Source: Metaphire vulgaris (lineage: Eukaryota > Annelida > Clitellata > Crassiclitellata > Megascolecidae). From it: a stretch of 64,000 bases of DNA. A program made the position numbers and the translations under genes. The notes under the pieces are model-generated. The model worked only from the letters and a program-made list of their open reading frames with translations. It was not told where the DNA came from and ran no database searches. The stretch lies in assembly GCA_018105865.1 (NCBI GenBank), contig CM030835.1, forward strand, positions 8,053,416 to 8,117,415, given 5' to 3'. Of this stretch, positions 1-11,095 are shown piece after piece; the stretch's first letter is position 1; the number at the start of each line of letters is the position of its first letter.

Positions 1-119
1 GGACATTTTGACTTTTCAGCCAATCAGGTTTTAGTCCAAAGGTCAGCGCGCCAGTTGACAATAACAACGGAACACTTTGTTTGGAAACGTATGTGGGAGA
101 TACTGAAAGGAATAATAAC

Positions 120-2668
120 ATGTCAAAAAGTGAATTTGATTTAAATCTTTTGAGTGAAGTTGCAGCACGCCCCATTTTATGGGACTGCCGAGACGACTTG
201 TATAAGGAGAGTGATAAGAAGCCGGCGATATGGGTTGAAATCGCCGAAAAACTGCTTTCCACTCCAGGTACGTAATTGTTGTTACACATAGTGGTATAGT
301 TTGGCGGTCATACAACTTAAGTAAATTAGTGGCGACTGTGGCATTTGTCAAGTTGCCGCCGTTATTAGGGCATGTATAGCTAATAGTCGGTATAAATATG
401 TACCCCAATTGTCCCGGGTCATGGAGTCACTTTGTATGCAGTCAAGCAATTGTGATTGTTGCTAAAGTAGTAATCTAGGAAATGATGAAACTAATTAAAT
501 TCCCCTCATAAGTGCTACTCCACTCCTTTATTTCTTTGGTATTTAACAAATTAAAGACCTGGAGAGTATCAAGTAAAGATAATAATATCATGAAATAACG
601 GCATTTTATTCACATTCATTGATGTTCATTGTGTACTTGAAATACTACTTATTGATCGTGAAAACAAAACTCAGTTAATGAAGTAGATCATAACTTTGAA
701 TACATACAACTTGAGCCCAATATCAAGACTAGTGTCATAAAGTCATTCATCAATAACATTTGGACTAAAGGACTTTAGACAAGTAGACATACAGATTTGG
801 CAATCAACATTTTTACCTTTGACTGAAAAGTTCCTTACCACATTTGTTTACATTGAAATAATTATAACTTGCTACTGCGATAAACAAGAAGTGTTAATAT
901 CATTGTGCTATCTGTTGACAAACTGCTATTAACTAAACATTTTCTAGTATGACATATATGACATATATGACTTTCGATGATTTAAGTCGACATGCATTGG
1001 TCACATTATTATGGTATCTATTTACAGCTGCAATAAGAACAAGGTTTGAAAACATTCGTGGCGCATACCGACGCTATCGAATTGCAATGAACAAGTCACT
1101 AAACCTGGGGAAAAGTGGGTCTGGTGCACAAACTTCAAAACCACCAAAGACATACAAATATGCAGCTGAGGCTGCATTCCTAGATGCAACCTTTAAAATG
1201 GACACAATCATCGAGTCCATGGAGTCGGCTGAAAACTCGTCAAACGAGGTAAGATTCAATGCAACCTAATTGATTATTGCGTAGTACAAGTGACATATAT
1301 TTAAGAATTACAAAACTGTTTGAAGAAAAAGAAAAAAAGAAAATTTAAGTGCCTACTTAATAGCCTGCCACTGCCATTCAACTGCGCCATCTGCCATGAA
1401 ATATGCTGCCAGTTTCTGGCGTACATTTTTACCCTCGGCATTAACTCTACCAGGCATGTATGGTAATGGCCTGAATGCCTTAGGTATATCATCATCATCG
1501 GCCTCGATATTGTCATGAAGCACCTCGGGTCCAGCCTCAGATGATTAAGTGTTTTGCATTTGCCTTTCCCGTAGGAAATTATGCAAGCAAACACATGCAA
1601 GTACTACGTTTCTAGTGGTAGAGAGTTTTAATGTAATAGGAGCTCTGAATACACGGAATTTACCTGCTAATATTCCCAAAAGCATTTTCGACTACGCGAC
1701 GAGCACGAGAAAGCCGATAGTTGAAAACGCGCTGGCTCATGTCGCTTGACCTACGCGAAAAAGGCTTCATGATACTACTCGTTAACGGAAAGGCATCGTC
1801 AGCGACAACCATGTAAGGCAGTTGAAGGTCTGTCCCACTTACAAATTCCGGACCAGGAAGGCCAAGTTTATTTGTCTGGATGGCCCGAAAAAATTGGCAA
1901 TTGTTAAAAATTCCAGCATCGCTCATACGGCCTTGAGCGCCAACATTAACATACATAAATTTGTAGTCGGAATCGACAACAGCCATTAAAACAATACTGA
2001 AGGTATGTTTATAATTGAGATATGTCGACCCTGATTTCCCCGGTTTCTGTATTACCACATGCTTCCCATCAAGCGCACCGACGCAATGAGGAAAATTCCA
2101 CTGTTTGTGAAAACCGTGAGCTACACTTCTCCACTCATCTGGTGTGCTTGGCTTCTGCAATAAATAATAGATTACAAACAAATTCTTGCAAACTATCAGC
2201 ATAGGCTTGTAACATTTATGTTATTGCATTATTTGTACTAACTGTTACCATGTTTAGGGCGAGGATGACTTGACGGATAGCTTGAACAGTTCAACTCTCG
2301 AAAGTGCAGTTCAAGAGCCAGATAGGAGTGGACGAAAAAGAAAGAGGACCACGGAGTCTGAATGCAATGCAGTGTTTGTAGATGCTGTTCAGTCATTAGG
2401 GAAGCTGACTAGTTCAATGATGCAGTCACGCCAAAAAGTAGCGCCTGATGAAAATGATGCCGATTGGTTCTTTCTCAAGTCGCTACACTTTAAACTGAAG
2501 GAAGTTCCAGAAGGCAGAGAGAAGGAACTCTTCAAATTGAAAATGCAAACAGAGTTGATGAATCTGTTGTATGGTGGTGTTCAAAGCTGTCTTCCACAGC
2601 AAGCACCTCGTCGAATAGTACTTTGTCGACCCAACTCTAACCTGAACCCACCCAAGATGACAGAGTAA
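120..2668 (+). CDS. MADF/BESS-domain protein, companion gene of a PIF/Harbinger transposon
   Basis: Three exons join in frame: 120-267, 1028-1248 and 2258-2668, with donors CAG|GTACGT and GAG|GTAAGA and acceptors TTTACAG and TTTAG. The product is about 259 aa. Residues ~1-85 look like a MADF (Myb/SANT-like DNA-binding) domain: LNLLSEVAARPILWD, then a W-containing helix (PAIWVEIAEKL), then TRFENIRGAYRRYR. Residues ~215-245 (DWFFLKSLHFKLKEVPEGRE) resemble a BESS protein-interaction motif. MADF-BESS proteins are known DNA-binding factors, and Harbinger elements are known to carry a Myb-like gene whose product helps the transposase reach DNA, so that is the inferred role here. No stop or frameshift is seen, unlike the neighbouring transposase. 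Translation is taken from the ATG at 120; an upstream in-frame TTG is ignored. A domesticated host gene is the alternative reading. Confidence 0.72.
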
Positions 2669-3530
2669 AATACATTGATAAACATAAACATAAACTGGTC
2701 GCAGGACAATAGACTGCTAATGAAATCATTTGGATAGTTTCAAAAAAGATCTTTGACAGAATGGTCGTTTTATTCGTTACAATGAACACACCTTTAGATA
2801 GTCATGTCTCAGGCGTTTATATATAGCGCTGCAAACGTCTTCTACGGCTTTGCTCAGTGTATGCCGTCCCACTCGAAATTGATAGTGCAGGCTCATCATT
2901 GAATCTCCTGAAGGAATAAGCAAGAAACTATAAAGATATGAACTTACATGCAACATTAAGAAATAATGACGACTCAGACCTTGTCCCCCAAACATTCAAA
3001 AATCCACCCCACCCCCAATGTCAAGGTGGCTAGAGTAAACACTGGTTGTGGGGGAAATGTAGCAGTGGGGGGTGAAGTGGTGAAGGGATGTAGCATATAG
3101 GAGGCGGTGGGGGATACCCCTGCAATCGTGCTCCGGCTCCACGGCATCAATATACTTTTAGGTCTTGAAATTAATTCCAATTTTACCTGTTGCTAAAAAC
3201 CTGAGCGCGATGCACAGTCGTTCTCTGGCTGACACACTTCGGCGCAACCTGGTGTTTTGCTTGCTTATGTCATGCTCAATGTAACCTAACAATTCCTCAA
3301 AGGCCACAAAATCCATCCGCACAAAATTGTAAAAGGCCTGTTGGTCTATCTCAGTGAGCTCCTGGATTAGGTATGGTAGGCTCCTTTAGTTCCCTACACC
3401 GTATCCAGGGTCTCACCCAGACCTTTCTCTTTTTTCGGGATTTCTTTTGTGCGGATAATGCACGTGCAGATGCAATAACCGTCAAAATTAATCCACATAA
3501 TAACAAATCGTCAAATTCCTCGTCAGCCAT
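1353..3530 (-). pseudogene. PIF/Harbinger (HARBI1-like) DDE transposase, degraded
   Basis: Three blocks on the minus strand resemble HARBI1-type nucleases. Block A (3530-3187) starts MADEEFDDLLL and ends in an RLRRSVSARERLCIALRFLAT helix at donor CAG|GTAAAA. Block B is 2907-2792 (HYQFRVGRHTLSKAVEDVC). Block C is 2154-1353, after acceptor TTGCAG. The catalytic acidic residues are visible in block C: D in GALDGKHV, D in VVADDAFPL, and E in RARRVVENAFG. Lesions: two apparent single-base losses around 3375-3400 that move block A out of frame, one extra G near 1690 just after the catalytic E, and an in-frame TAA at 1545-1547 with similar coding continuing to TAG at 1353. The family normally encodes about 350 aa, so this copy is dead. 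Block C lies entirely inside intron 2 of the MADF gene. Confidence 0.75.
2975..3045 (+). mobile_element. fragment of CAGTGTTTA-family hAT-like element
   Basis: The end sequence GGCTAGAGTAAACACTG and the stretch before it match the 3' end of the complete copy at 24468-24647. The matching 5' end is missing, so this copy is truncated. Confidence 0.5.
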
Positions 3531-3953
3531 CTTAAAAATATGAGCTACATCAGCGTTTGTAGGCGTGGCTTATCTTTTGCTTCCAGACAAGACTAAACGT
3601 CGGTGGATTTGTTTGCCGACAAAATCAACGACAAAGTCCGCCGACTAAATCCTTAAGTGAGGCAGCCGCTTAAGCTGCGCGCCTGCGCGGCCGCGCACAT
3701 GACAAGAAAACGCCGCGCAGCAATTTCCAGCCGCCGCGCAGTGATTTTGAGTTTCAAACAACACTGATTTCGTTGTTGTCATGGGTGACATATGTGAAAC
3801 AAATTCAGGTGCTCGGGCATGAAAGTGTGCCGCTCAGGCACTATACTTTTCCGCGCACACTCAAAATTTTTTAGAGGGAACATTGGCCTTAAGCCTAAGT
3901 TCACTCGTGGATTGAGGTGCTGATAATTCATCAGCAAAACAACAACAGCAGCA

Positions 3954-3955
3954 GC

Positions 3956-4051
<96 letters not shown>

Positions 4052-4053
4052 GC
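3954..4053. repeat. compound palindromic (AAT)n/(ATT)n microsatellite
   Basis: A run of AAT units switches to ATT units near 3985, so the repeat can fold on itself. The poly-Asn and poly-Ile reading frames are artefacts of this run. A junction of this kind can arise when an A-rich LINE or SINE tail expands. Confidence 0.95.
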
Positions 4054-4997
4054 TATTATTAATCGTCACATGCCAGTCATCATCATCAAAATGTACGTTT
4101 ATACTTTACAATATTCAAAGGCATCATGCAATGATGTCCAAGTCCATCCACAAAATATCAGTTTAAACATATTATTCCTTCAGAGTTGTTATTCTGGTGT
4201 TCGCGATAAAGTGTAAGAAAGCTCTGTCTGACCGCTGTTATTTTTCTTCGCTTTAGAACATTTCCTATGATTGCATTATGCCAATTACGTACCTTAATCG
4301 TAAACTTTACGACGTAAAGTGTAATTCGCCAACGTTATTTCCTGACTAGCAGAATGCAAATTTACGAGCAGCTGAATTAGAAGACTGCGCCGCTGATTTT
4401 TGAATCACCATGTGACATTCGTCATTATCTCCTCCCCACTCCCTACCCCCCTCAACACACACCGTTTGACATTTTCGCGATAAATTGCACCAAGCAGATT
4501 CTATCAAATTTTATTTCCACGTAATTCGTTTTATTTTCAAAAGGAAAAGCCTGAAACTTCTTATCATTTGAGAGTTAGTTCTCAATATTCGTCATAACGA
4601 CAATTCAGCGCCTAACGCGTGGTCTACACTGTACACTGGGAAACGGCGCCTGGTAATGGATTATCTGAAAGCGATCGATGACATTTGAACTCTGCTAATG
4701 CGTGCTGTCACGCAGCCCCTTCCATCTTCGTCTCTGCCATCCCGTCACCTGCAGTCACTCAGTCATCCCGTGGCCAGGTCTCGGTCGCTTTTACGCTCTT
4801 TAATCCTTCCATTCACCGGGGGAGGGGAGGGGAGGACACGACCACAATGTTCTGCGCATCGTCACACACACACACCCCACGCAGTAAGTTTTCACAAAAC
4901 CATCTCAATCTGAAAAATTATAGGTGAACACATTTATAAGCATCATATATTTATATATTCCATTAAAGGCTACTGTATATGCAATTATGTATTTACT

Positions 4998-5056
4998 GTA
5001 TGTATGTATGTATGTATGCATGCATGCATGCATGTATGTATGTATATATGTATGTA
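4998..5056. repeat. (ATGT)n/(ATGC)n microsatellite
   Basis: Tandem TATG units interrupted by GCATGCATGCATGC, then more TATG units. Confidence 0.9.
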
Positions 5057-5715
5057 ACTGTATATGCATATTTGTTGGCTGCTGTCGGGATGTCGTCGGC
5101 AGCGGTGACCTTCCAGAGGTTGCAGTGTCCTTGACCGCTGGGATCAAGGTCAAAAATTCGTCCGTCACAAGAAAGATCGAATCTGTCCTCGTTTAAGGAC
5201 TAATGTAACCATTTGAGCTTTAAAAAGACCTTTTTGATGTTGAGATGAATACGTGCCCGTATGTCTGCCAGACAATGAATTATATCCAAATGCTTCTACC
5301 GAAAATTGTGGACACTAGAATGCAAGAATCGAATACCAAAGCACCGTTCAGTGGAGTTCTATGTTCTAAGAAGCTGCACTGACGAAATTCTTGATCGACT
5401 GCGAAAGAAAACGAGGAAAAGCAACGATATTTTGTGGCGGCCTATACCCCAGCCCCCAGCATCTGGGCTCCGAATTAATATCATCAAAGCGTTTCAATTT
5501 CAACGCCATAATTATATCATAATTCAAACATAATAATTTGAAGAAAAAACCCAGTACAACTGGACCACAACTTAGTAAGAATGAAACAATTTGAGCAGGA
5601 ATTCTGCATTTCTGACCGATGGACCCACGAGGTCAACAATAACTTTCAGTGCCCCATTTTATAACCCCAGTATAGGTCACTGTATTCTGGCAATGTAGGC
5701 CTAATGTAGCGATAA

Positions 5716-6036
5716 AGGTCAAGGTTAAGGTAGTCCCATACTCGATTTCGAGCGTAGGGGCCGGTGCTGATCTCCGGTTACTAGGCAAGCAGCAACGCAG
5801 GTGGCTCTCGCCATTAATCTAGAGTAGGTTGCCATTACTTTCTCCAGACCCACGTTTTACCCTTCACAGCTTAACGCTGCTACCAATTTATCGACGCCTA
5901 AGCGATGAACGGCTTGGTTGGCCGCCGGCACCACGGCCAGATGCCGGGATGGTCACCCATCCAAGCACTAACCGCGCTCGACGTTGCTTAACTTCGGTGT
6001 TCTGACGGGAACCGATCGCACAGCGCCAAGTAGGCC
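5716..6036 (-). mobile_element. SINE with 5S rRNA-derived head (SINE3-like)
   Basis: Read on the minus strand, 6036-5920 resembles 5S rRNA. It contains AAGTTAAGCAACGTCG (box A), GGTTAGTGCTTGGATGGG (intermediate element into box C) and GTGACC, i.e. the internal RNA polymerase III promoter. It is followed at about 5880-5716 by a body (GTAAAACGTGGGTCTGGAG, then TAATGGCAACCTACTCTAG) that also occurs at 59398-59550 behind a tRNA-like head. A head joined to an unrelated body marks a SINE rather than a working 5S gene. The tail ends in TACCTTAACCTTGACC. Confidence 0.8.
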
Positions 6037-6614
6037 GGGTAATGTAGCGATACAAGGCTCGATTTGCTCCTTGTGTCTATTTTTTTAGAGAGTTTTTCTG
6101 CTGCGTTTAGTAGCGAACGGAACTCGGGAATTCAGAACGCGGTAGAACGCTCTTCTTCGGCGATCAAGCTCTAAGCGATGCGGAAATATCACGTCGCGCA
6201 TTTGGCTGCGAACACGCGATGACTTGCATGCGTGACAGGAGACGACGCATTTCATTCCGACTGAGAAACTCCATCTCGATTGACTTCCAAGTTAAAGACA
6301 TTCCGACGGAAGTCTAAGTGAAACGTCGACCACCGCGGCAGGAAGGATTAGCCGGTCGACTCACGCGGCGGCGATAATGCCCGGCTTATGCATGGCGACG
6401 GTAGTTAATGCAGAAATACGTGCCCTTAAGGAACGAAGCCTACTAGTCAGATGGTCGCTGAACCATTTGCCACACGCAGAGAGGTGTTGCTGCCTCCTCA
6501 GATAAGCACGTACGGTTTCTTTTTACCCAAGCACACATCGGCACGGAATTACGAAAAACCAGGCAGCGTAGTAGGAGCATACACTATACATTGGGGTTTG
6601 TGTTTACTACTGCC
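6037..6614. other. no feature recognised
   Basis: Mixed-composition sequence, moderately GC-rich around 6110-6400. Only short open frames occur and none resembles a known family. Confidence 0.5.
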
Positions 6615-6839
6615 CATGGCCGGATTAAGGTCCGAGAGGGCCGGGGGCTGAGATAATAAATGCCGTCGCCTATACTATTGAAAATCTCTGACAAGCAAAT
6701 AAAAGGTTATCTCCCTTCCAAATCGTGCTGCAAATCGTGCTGACAAGCAAAAAAGGGTATCTCGAAAAATTGGTGGGCCTATTTTCATGATGGGCCGAGG
6801 GGGCTACAGCCCCTCAGTCCCCGCCTTAATATGGCCCTG
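6615..6839. mobile_element. non-autonomous hAT element, CAGGGCCGGATTAAGG family (copy 1)
   Basis: The 5' end is CATGGCCGGATTAAGG and the 3' end is CTTAATATGGCCCTG. Flanking 8-mers are CTACTGCC (6607-6614) and CTATTGCC (6840-6847), 7 of 8 identical, as expected for a hAT target duplication. Inside are two CTGACAAGCAAA motifs (6689, 6740). No ORF. Confidence 0.85.
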
Positions 6840-7149
6840 CTATTGCCCAGGTTCTTTAGCTATAACAACCGTCATTGCATTTTATATTTCACAGATCTCG
6901 ACGACTCTTTCTCGTTAAAGGGCCGCGTCGGGGGCCGGGGGCCCTTCTGTTGCTTCGTTCCGCCGGCTTTTGCTCAGTTTTAGTGGTCGTATTTCGACCG
7001 TCACGGTGTCAACCTGGCGGAAATGACGACAGTCACCTCGGTTCCATAATATCTTGCTTTTTATTCGCCGCGTGTTCATCAGATGCGATCGGCCGTGCGA
7101 CGAACGTTAAGCCGACCAGCGGCGCCTCAGCTGCTGCATGAGGGGGGAT
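6840..7149. other. no feature recognised
   Basis: About 310 bp, GC-rich toward its right end. An 88-codon open frame shows no recognisable domain. Confidence 0.5.
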
Positions 7150-7383
<234 letters not shown>

Positions 7384-7514
7384 ATGAGACATCGTTTCCA
7401 TCGTCTGCTTTGACGTCCAGTCGTCTGCAGAACGTATCGACGTTTTGATTTGAAATGGGAGGTCGTTCGATTCGGACGATTCCATGCACAGCCTGTTTAA
7501 TTGCCAGCAGTTAC

Positions 7515-7765
7515 TTTATTAGGGCGAGGAGTTAGCAGAGTGGTAGAAGGAAACTTAAGGTCGCCTCAGCCTTTATTCGTAAGATGGCGGTGGCAACTGA
7601 GTAGCAGATTAATCCGCCGAGTAAACGGGCGCATTGCATGAGAGCACTGGCCCCGTTTCATGTAATCTGCGGCAGTCGCCGGGCTGAGGGCCTTGAAAAG
7701 GAGATCAGCGCCTGAGCGCCGCCCTAAGAGCCTTGAGGTTAGCCTTGAGAGTTCGGGGAGGACTT
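7515..7765 (+). mobile_element. SINE related to the 59.3-kb copy
   Basis: The head contains GTTAGCAGAGTGGTAG, like a tRNA A box. Later stretches (AAGGTCGCCTCAGCC, GATGGCGGTGGCAAC, GAGATCAGCGCC) line up in order with AAGGTTGACTCAGCC, GGGCGGTGGTAAAA and GAGATAAGCGCC of the SINE at 59281-59560. The end runs into GGACTTTACTTACTTC. The B box is not clear, so the head is decayed. Confidence 0.6.
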
Positions 7766-8379
7766 TACTTACTTCACTATATTTATCTGGTTCATCTGTG
7801 CATACTTTATTTGGGGGGTGACCGGGTGAAGGCGAGGTACAAGTGCTTAATCAAGAGATTATTGGCTGAAACATCGAGGGCAACATTGATTGCTGTTTTT
7901 TGAAAGTGATGGCGGCTCTTATTAGATTTTGTGCAAAGATGTTTCCTTCTAAGTGGAAACTCCCAAATAGGCCTAAGCATCGTAGACTCGTAGTTGAAAG
8001 AAGTGGACGTAAAGCGGCCGTTTCTTACTAACATCGCTTGTCAGTCAACTGTCAACGAGCGCTTTGACAATAAGTCGATCAGAGTTCAAAAGGTCAGGCC
8101 AAGAAAAAATTTCGAGAAGAAAAGAAATCCTGCAGCGAAATTATTGAATGCATGCGAAACAGAACAGCAGCTGCTCTGGTCTCATCAGGTCAGATCGTGG
8201 TTTGGTTTAGAATCTTATCTGTAAAAATATGCCAAAAATGTAAAATAATTTTTTCAGTCGTTTCCATCTCTACAGCAAGCTTTTATAAACCCAACGTCGC
8301 TCAAAAACTACTTAACACATCGTGGTAACCACAGTAAAGGCATTTTTGCAAAGACTACACGCCACAGACCGACCAGAGA

Positions 8380-8380
<1 letters not shown>
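7766..8380. other. no feature recognised
   Basis: Short open frames only; no splice-supported coding. A TAGGCCTA octamer lies at 7968. This is also where a second RASD exon would have been expected, and none was found. Confidence 0.45.
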
Positions 8381-8443
<63 letters not shown>

Positions 8444-8544
8444 TAGACAGACAGACTGACTGACTAACTGACAGACAGACTGACTAACTGACTAACTGAG
8501 ACTGAGACAGACTGAGAGACTGAGACAGAGAGACAGACAGAGAG

Positions 8545-8627
<83 letters not shown>
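8381..8627. repeat. (GT)n, (GA)n, (GACA/GACT)n and (CA)n compound microsatellite
   Basis: GTGTGT, then a GA block, GACA/GACTGACTAACT units, CACACA, then a second long GA block. All open frames over it are low-complexity artefacts. Confidence 0.95.
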
Positions 8628-9168
8628 ATTTAAATGCATCGACCGAGGTGTGGAGTGGGTTGGGGGTGCATTTGGTGATAAGGATGAAAAGTTGAGCTTT
8701 TTCCGAGGAGATATCCGCCACTATCACTGATTCTAAAAACCTAGTCTCCTAGATAATTAATTCGCATCTTAAATTAATTCTTTTGCACTTTCGTCAGCGG
8801 AGCAGTTGATCCGAATAATCGATTTGCGGGAAAGCAGCCAGCGGCTAAGATCAGCCAGCACTCGGATGATGACCTAAGATTACACCTAACTGAAGATAAA
8901 CAGGCAGGAGTCGAAGATTAAAGAGGAGATAATAAGGTCCGTGCCATTATCTCGAGATAAACTGCGCCGAGAACTTATTAAACTACCGTCAAGTCCGACT
9001 ATAATCATATTAATTGGGTCGTTTTTGGTGATATCAAGCGAAGTTTTACCATCAACAGAAGCTGAATATAAGGGGCGCGTGCCTAATTAACAAATAGAAA
9101 TTGCAGCTGCCATGACAATTCGAAGATAGTGACACTTAAGAGAAGTTGATATTTGAACGGTTAAAAAG

Positions 9169-9211
9169 AAAGACTTTCTTGAAGACTTTTCAGTCTTCAA
9201 GAAAGACTGAA
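9169..9211. repeat. short perfect hairpin
   Basis: CTTTCTTGAAGAC and GTCTTCAAGAAAG form 13-bp perfect arms around TTTTCA, left of the RASD exon and inside its predicted intron. Confidence 0.8.
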
Positions 9212-9269
9212 AAAGATACTCTACTCACTGACGACGAATCTGCTCTTCAAATTTATATAGCGTCCTTAC

Positions 9270-9603
9270 CGGTGACGAGCGACAGTCTCTTCATGGCCGG
9301 AAACGGATCCGTACCGGAAGTGTCGAGGATGTCGAGGCGGTAGATCTCGCCTCGGATCTTGTACACCTTCCGGTGGAAATCTTCAATCGTCGGCGTGTAC
9401 CCGTCGTCGAAACTGTTGTTCAGAAATCTCGATACGATCGACGTCTTTCCCACTCTGGCGGACCCGAGCAGAACCAACCGGAAACAGTTCTGCGGAGGGA
9501 TGTCGGCCTCCTCGACCAGCACGACCGGCATCGACCCTATCTGACCTCCTGCTGCCCCTCCTCCTCCTCTTCCTCCTCCACGATTCAAAGCCGGGGGCGC
9601 CAT
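9270..9603 (-). CDS. RASD/Dexras-like small GTPase, first coding exon only
   Basis: This exon encodes the N-terminal part of a Ras-superfamily GTPase. Visible motifs are the P-loop GSARVGKTS (G1), the effector-side YTPTIEDFHRK (G2) and LDILDTSG (DxxG, G3). IEDFHRK, then IRGE-Y-LDILDTSG and PFPAMKRLS are diagnostic of the RASD1/RASD2 branch, which relays G-protein and nitric-oxide signals at the membrane. The exon ends at ACC G|GTAAGG, the place where vertebrate RASD1 is also interrupted. The first in-frame ATG is at 9603 (MAPPALNRGG); another at 9531 (MPVVLVEEAD) would give a length closer to vertebrate proteins. The Gly-rich leader between them is longer than usual. The second half (NKxD, SAK and CaaX motifs) was not found to the left, so the gene is incomplete here. 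Confidence 0.85.
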
Positions 9604-10214
9604 CGGGGACAGGCGCGCCGCCCCGCCGCCGCAACCCGTCTCCCTCGTTTGCTGTTCGCCGGAGGAGGAGGAGGAGGAGGGGTTCGTCAACCCCCCGGAA
9701 TTCGTCGTCGGTCGCGCCTTTAATCATGACCGCTGGCGACCGAATGGTAACCACAGTCAGTCACTTCATCAGCAGAAACGACGACGACGACGACGACGAT
9801 GACGACGCCCTCTGGAGTTTTGTCGACGGCTCCGGTGCAGGAGGAGGAAGAAGAGGAGGAGGAGGAGGAGGCAGGCAGGCACACCGGCTGCAGAGCCTAC
9901 GATCCACCGCCCTTTACCGGACCAGAGGAGCTTCAGATCGCCGCCGCCGGCCAGCGTTCGAGCGCAGCACGCGTCGGCGCTGACGCATATTCACACAGAG
10001 GCGCGTTGTATTAAAAGGAGGAACGCGCGGTGCCGAGAAGTGACGCTGTACAGACAACTGAAGCGAATGCGAAAAATGCTTTGACCAACGAAGCCCCATA
10101 ATTATATAGGCTAAAGATGGAAGATAACCCGACTGAAAGAACTTCTATGGCGTCATTTTAATAATAGCCTACATTGGGCATCAGTCGATGGTCGCTGCAA
10201 AGAAGAAAAATCTC

Positions 10215-10217
<3 letters not shown>
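9604..10217 (-). promoter_or_regulatory. GC/CpG-rich upstream region of the RASD-like gene
   Basis: Sequence 5' of the exon (9604-10020) is CpG-rich with GAC/GGA runs, as in animal 5' UTR/promoter regions. An in-frame stop just upstream of the Ser-rich frame shows that translation does not extend further. No TATA box or initiator is assigned. Confidence 0.4.
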
Positions 10218-10255
<38 letters not shown>

Positions 10256-10256
10256 C
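10218..10256. repeat. (GT)n/(GC)n microsatellite
   Basis: An uninterrupted GT run ends in GCGCGCGC. Confidence 0.95.
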
Positions 10257-10675
10257 ACAGCAGACTCAATACGTAGCCGTGTTCGTCCATCTCGTCATCT
10301 GATTTACCTGTCTGTCAAGATGATGACTCAACCTCATCAGACGACAGTGACGTCATAATGAACTCAACTTCTTTTTATGTCTCACCTTTGGGATTTCCTC
10401 TGCATATTAATGACGTGCCACGTTCACGGCGGCTTCTCGCAAAAGTCAACACGTACAGTATAATACGATGGCACGCGGCTACGTAGAGGCCTCTACACTC
10501 TGCAGTAGTATAGCGCCTCTTCGTTTCAGCGCCAGCCAACAACTAATGACCGCTAATAACAGCGCTGCTCCAAGAAACCTCATGACGTCCGTCTCTTCTG
10601 GAGCAGTGACGCTGAAATTTCTTCTAAACAGGCGCTACATAAACATTTCACTGCGTATGAAGCTAAATACACAGG
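10257..10675. other. no feature recognised
   Basis: About 420 bp with one 76-codon frame of no recognisable domain. Confidence 0.45.
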
Positions 10676-11095
10676 CAGTGGCGGTTCCACCATGTTGATG
10701 ACTGGGGATGCATCCTCATTCCTCCACCGGGGTTCCGGGTGACCTTTTTGGCCTGTCAGGCTGTCAACCTATTTTCCGATGAGTTTTTAAAAAGTTTGTA
10801 AAAAATACTGTAAATGATCTTCTTTTTTGCTGGTGGGGCTTATTTGGCAAGGTTTATTACAGTGGCGTCGAGAGGGGTGTGAGGGGTTGCGGTGACCGCA
10901 CCGGGCGACACCATATCTAGGGGGGTGACACCAAACAAGGATGACCTTTTTTTGCTTGTCACGGTATTCGAGAAGGAAATGGGTGACACCACGATTTTAC
11001 CGCACTGGGTAACACCAACCCTAGCGACGCCACTGGTTTATTATCATTTAGTGGGCAAAACACTAACAATGACCGTTTTCTCTATTTTCTCTATA
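10676..11095 (+). mobile_element. hAT-like CAGTGGCGGTTCCA element, interrupted, 3' end lost
   Basis: The stretch from CAGTGGCGGTTCCACC to TATTTGGCAAGGTTTATTA, and again from TTTAGTGGGCAAAACA, matches the intact copy at 32747-33045. A younger element (10860-11035) interrupts it. The 3' terminal repeat cannot be found. Confidence 0.75.
10860..11035. mobile_element. non-autonomous hAT element CAGTGGCGTCGAGAGG, nested
   Basis: Ends are CAGTGGCGTCG and CGACGCCACTG. The flanking 8-mers are both GTTTATTA (10852-10859 and 11036-11043). The host element is continuous across it. It carries GATGACCTTTTTTTGCTTGT at 10940. Confidence 0.92.

Larger units (their letters stand above)
1..3665. mobile_element. 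PIF/Harbinger DNA transposon (left end outside or not resolved)
   Basis: A transposase remnant and a MADF/Myb-like gene side by side are the standard two-gene cargo of Harbinger elements. The right boundary is guessed near 3665, after a stretch rich in CGGCGG and GACTAAA-like words following the transposase start. No matching inverted repeat is seen at the left edge, so the left terminus may lie before base 1. A fragment of another repeat (2975-3045, ending GGCTAGAGTAAACACTG) sits inside transposase intron 1. Confidence 0.55.
3666..5695. other. no gene recognised; GC-rich patch and simple repeats
   Basis: Positions 3660-3740 are rich in GCCGCGCAG words. A trinucleotide run follows at 3954-4053, and ATGT/ATGC repeats at 4998-5056. 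ORFs of 80-99 codons here come from the simple repeats or have no recognisable domain. No splice-supported coding was found. Confidence 0.6.

Noticed and set aside
2777..2995. A separate 72-codon gene on the minus strand
   Set aside because: Its central part is transposase block B; the rest reads through splice sites into introns.
3779..4216. Poly-Asn/poly-Ile open frames on both strands
   Set aside because: They follow the AAT/ATT repeat exactly and have no other recognisable content.
5920..6036. A functional 5S rRNA gene
   Set aside because: The 5S-like sequence is diverged, lacks a T-run terminator after its end, and continues into a body shared with a tRNA-headed SINE, so it is a retroposon head.
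9373..9983. Several 61-123-codon frames over the RASD exon on both strands
   Set aside because: They are shadows of the GTPase exon and its GC-rich leader; only the frame with GSARVGKTS and DTSG motifs is supported.
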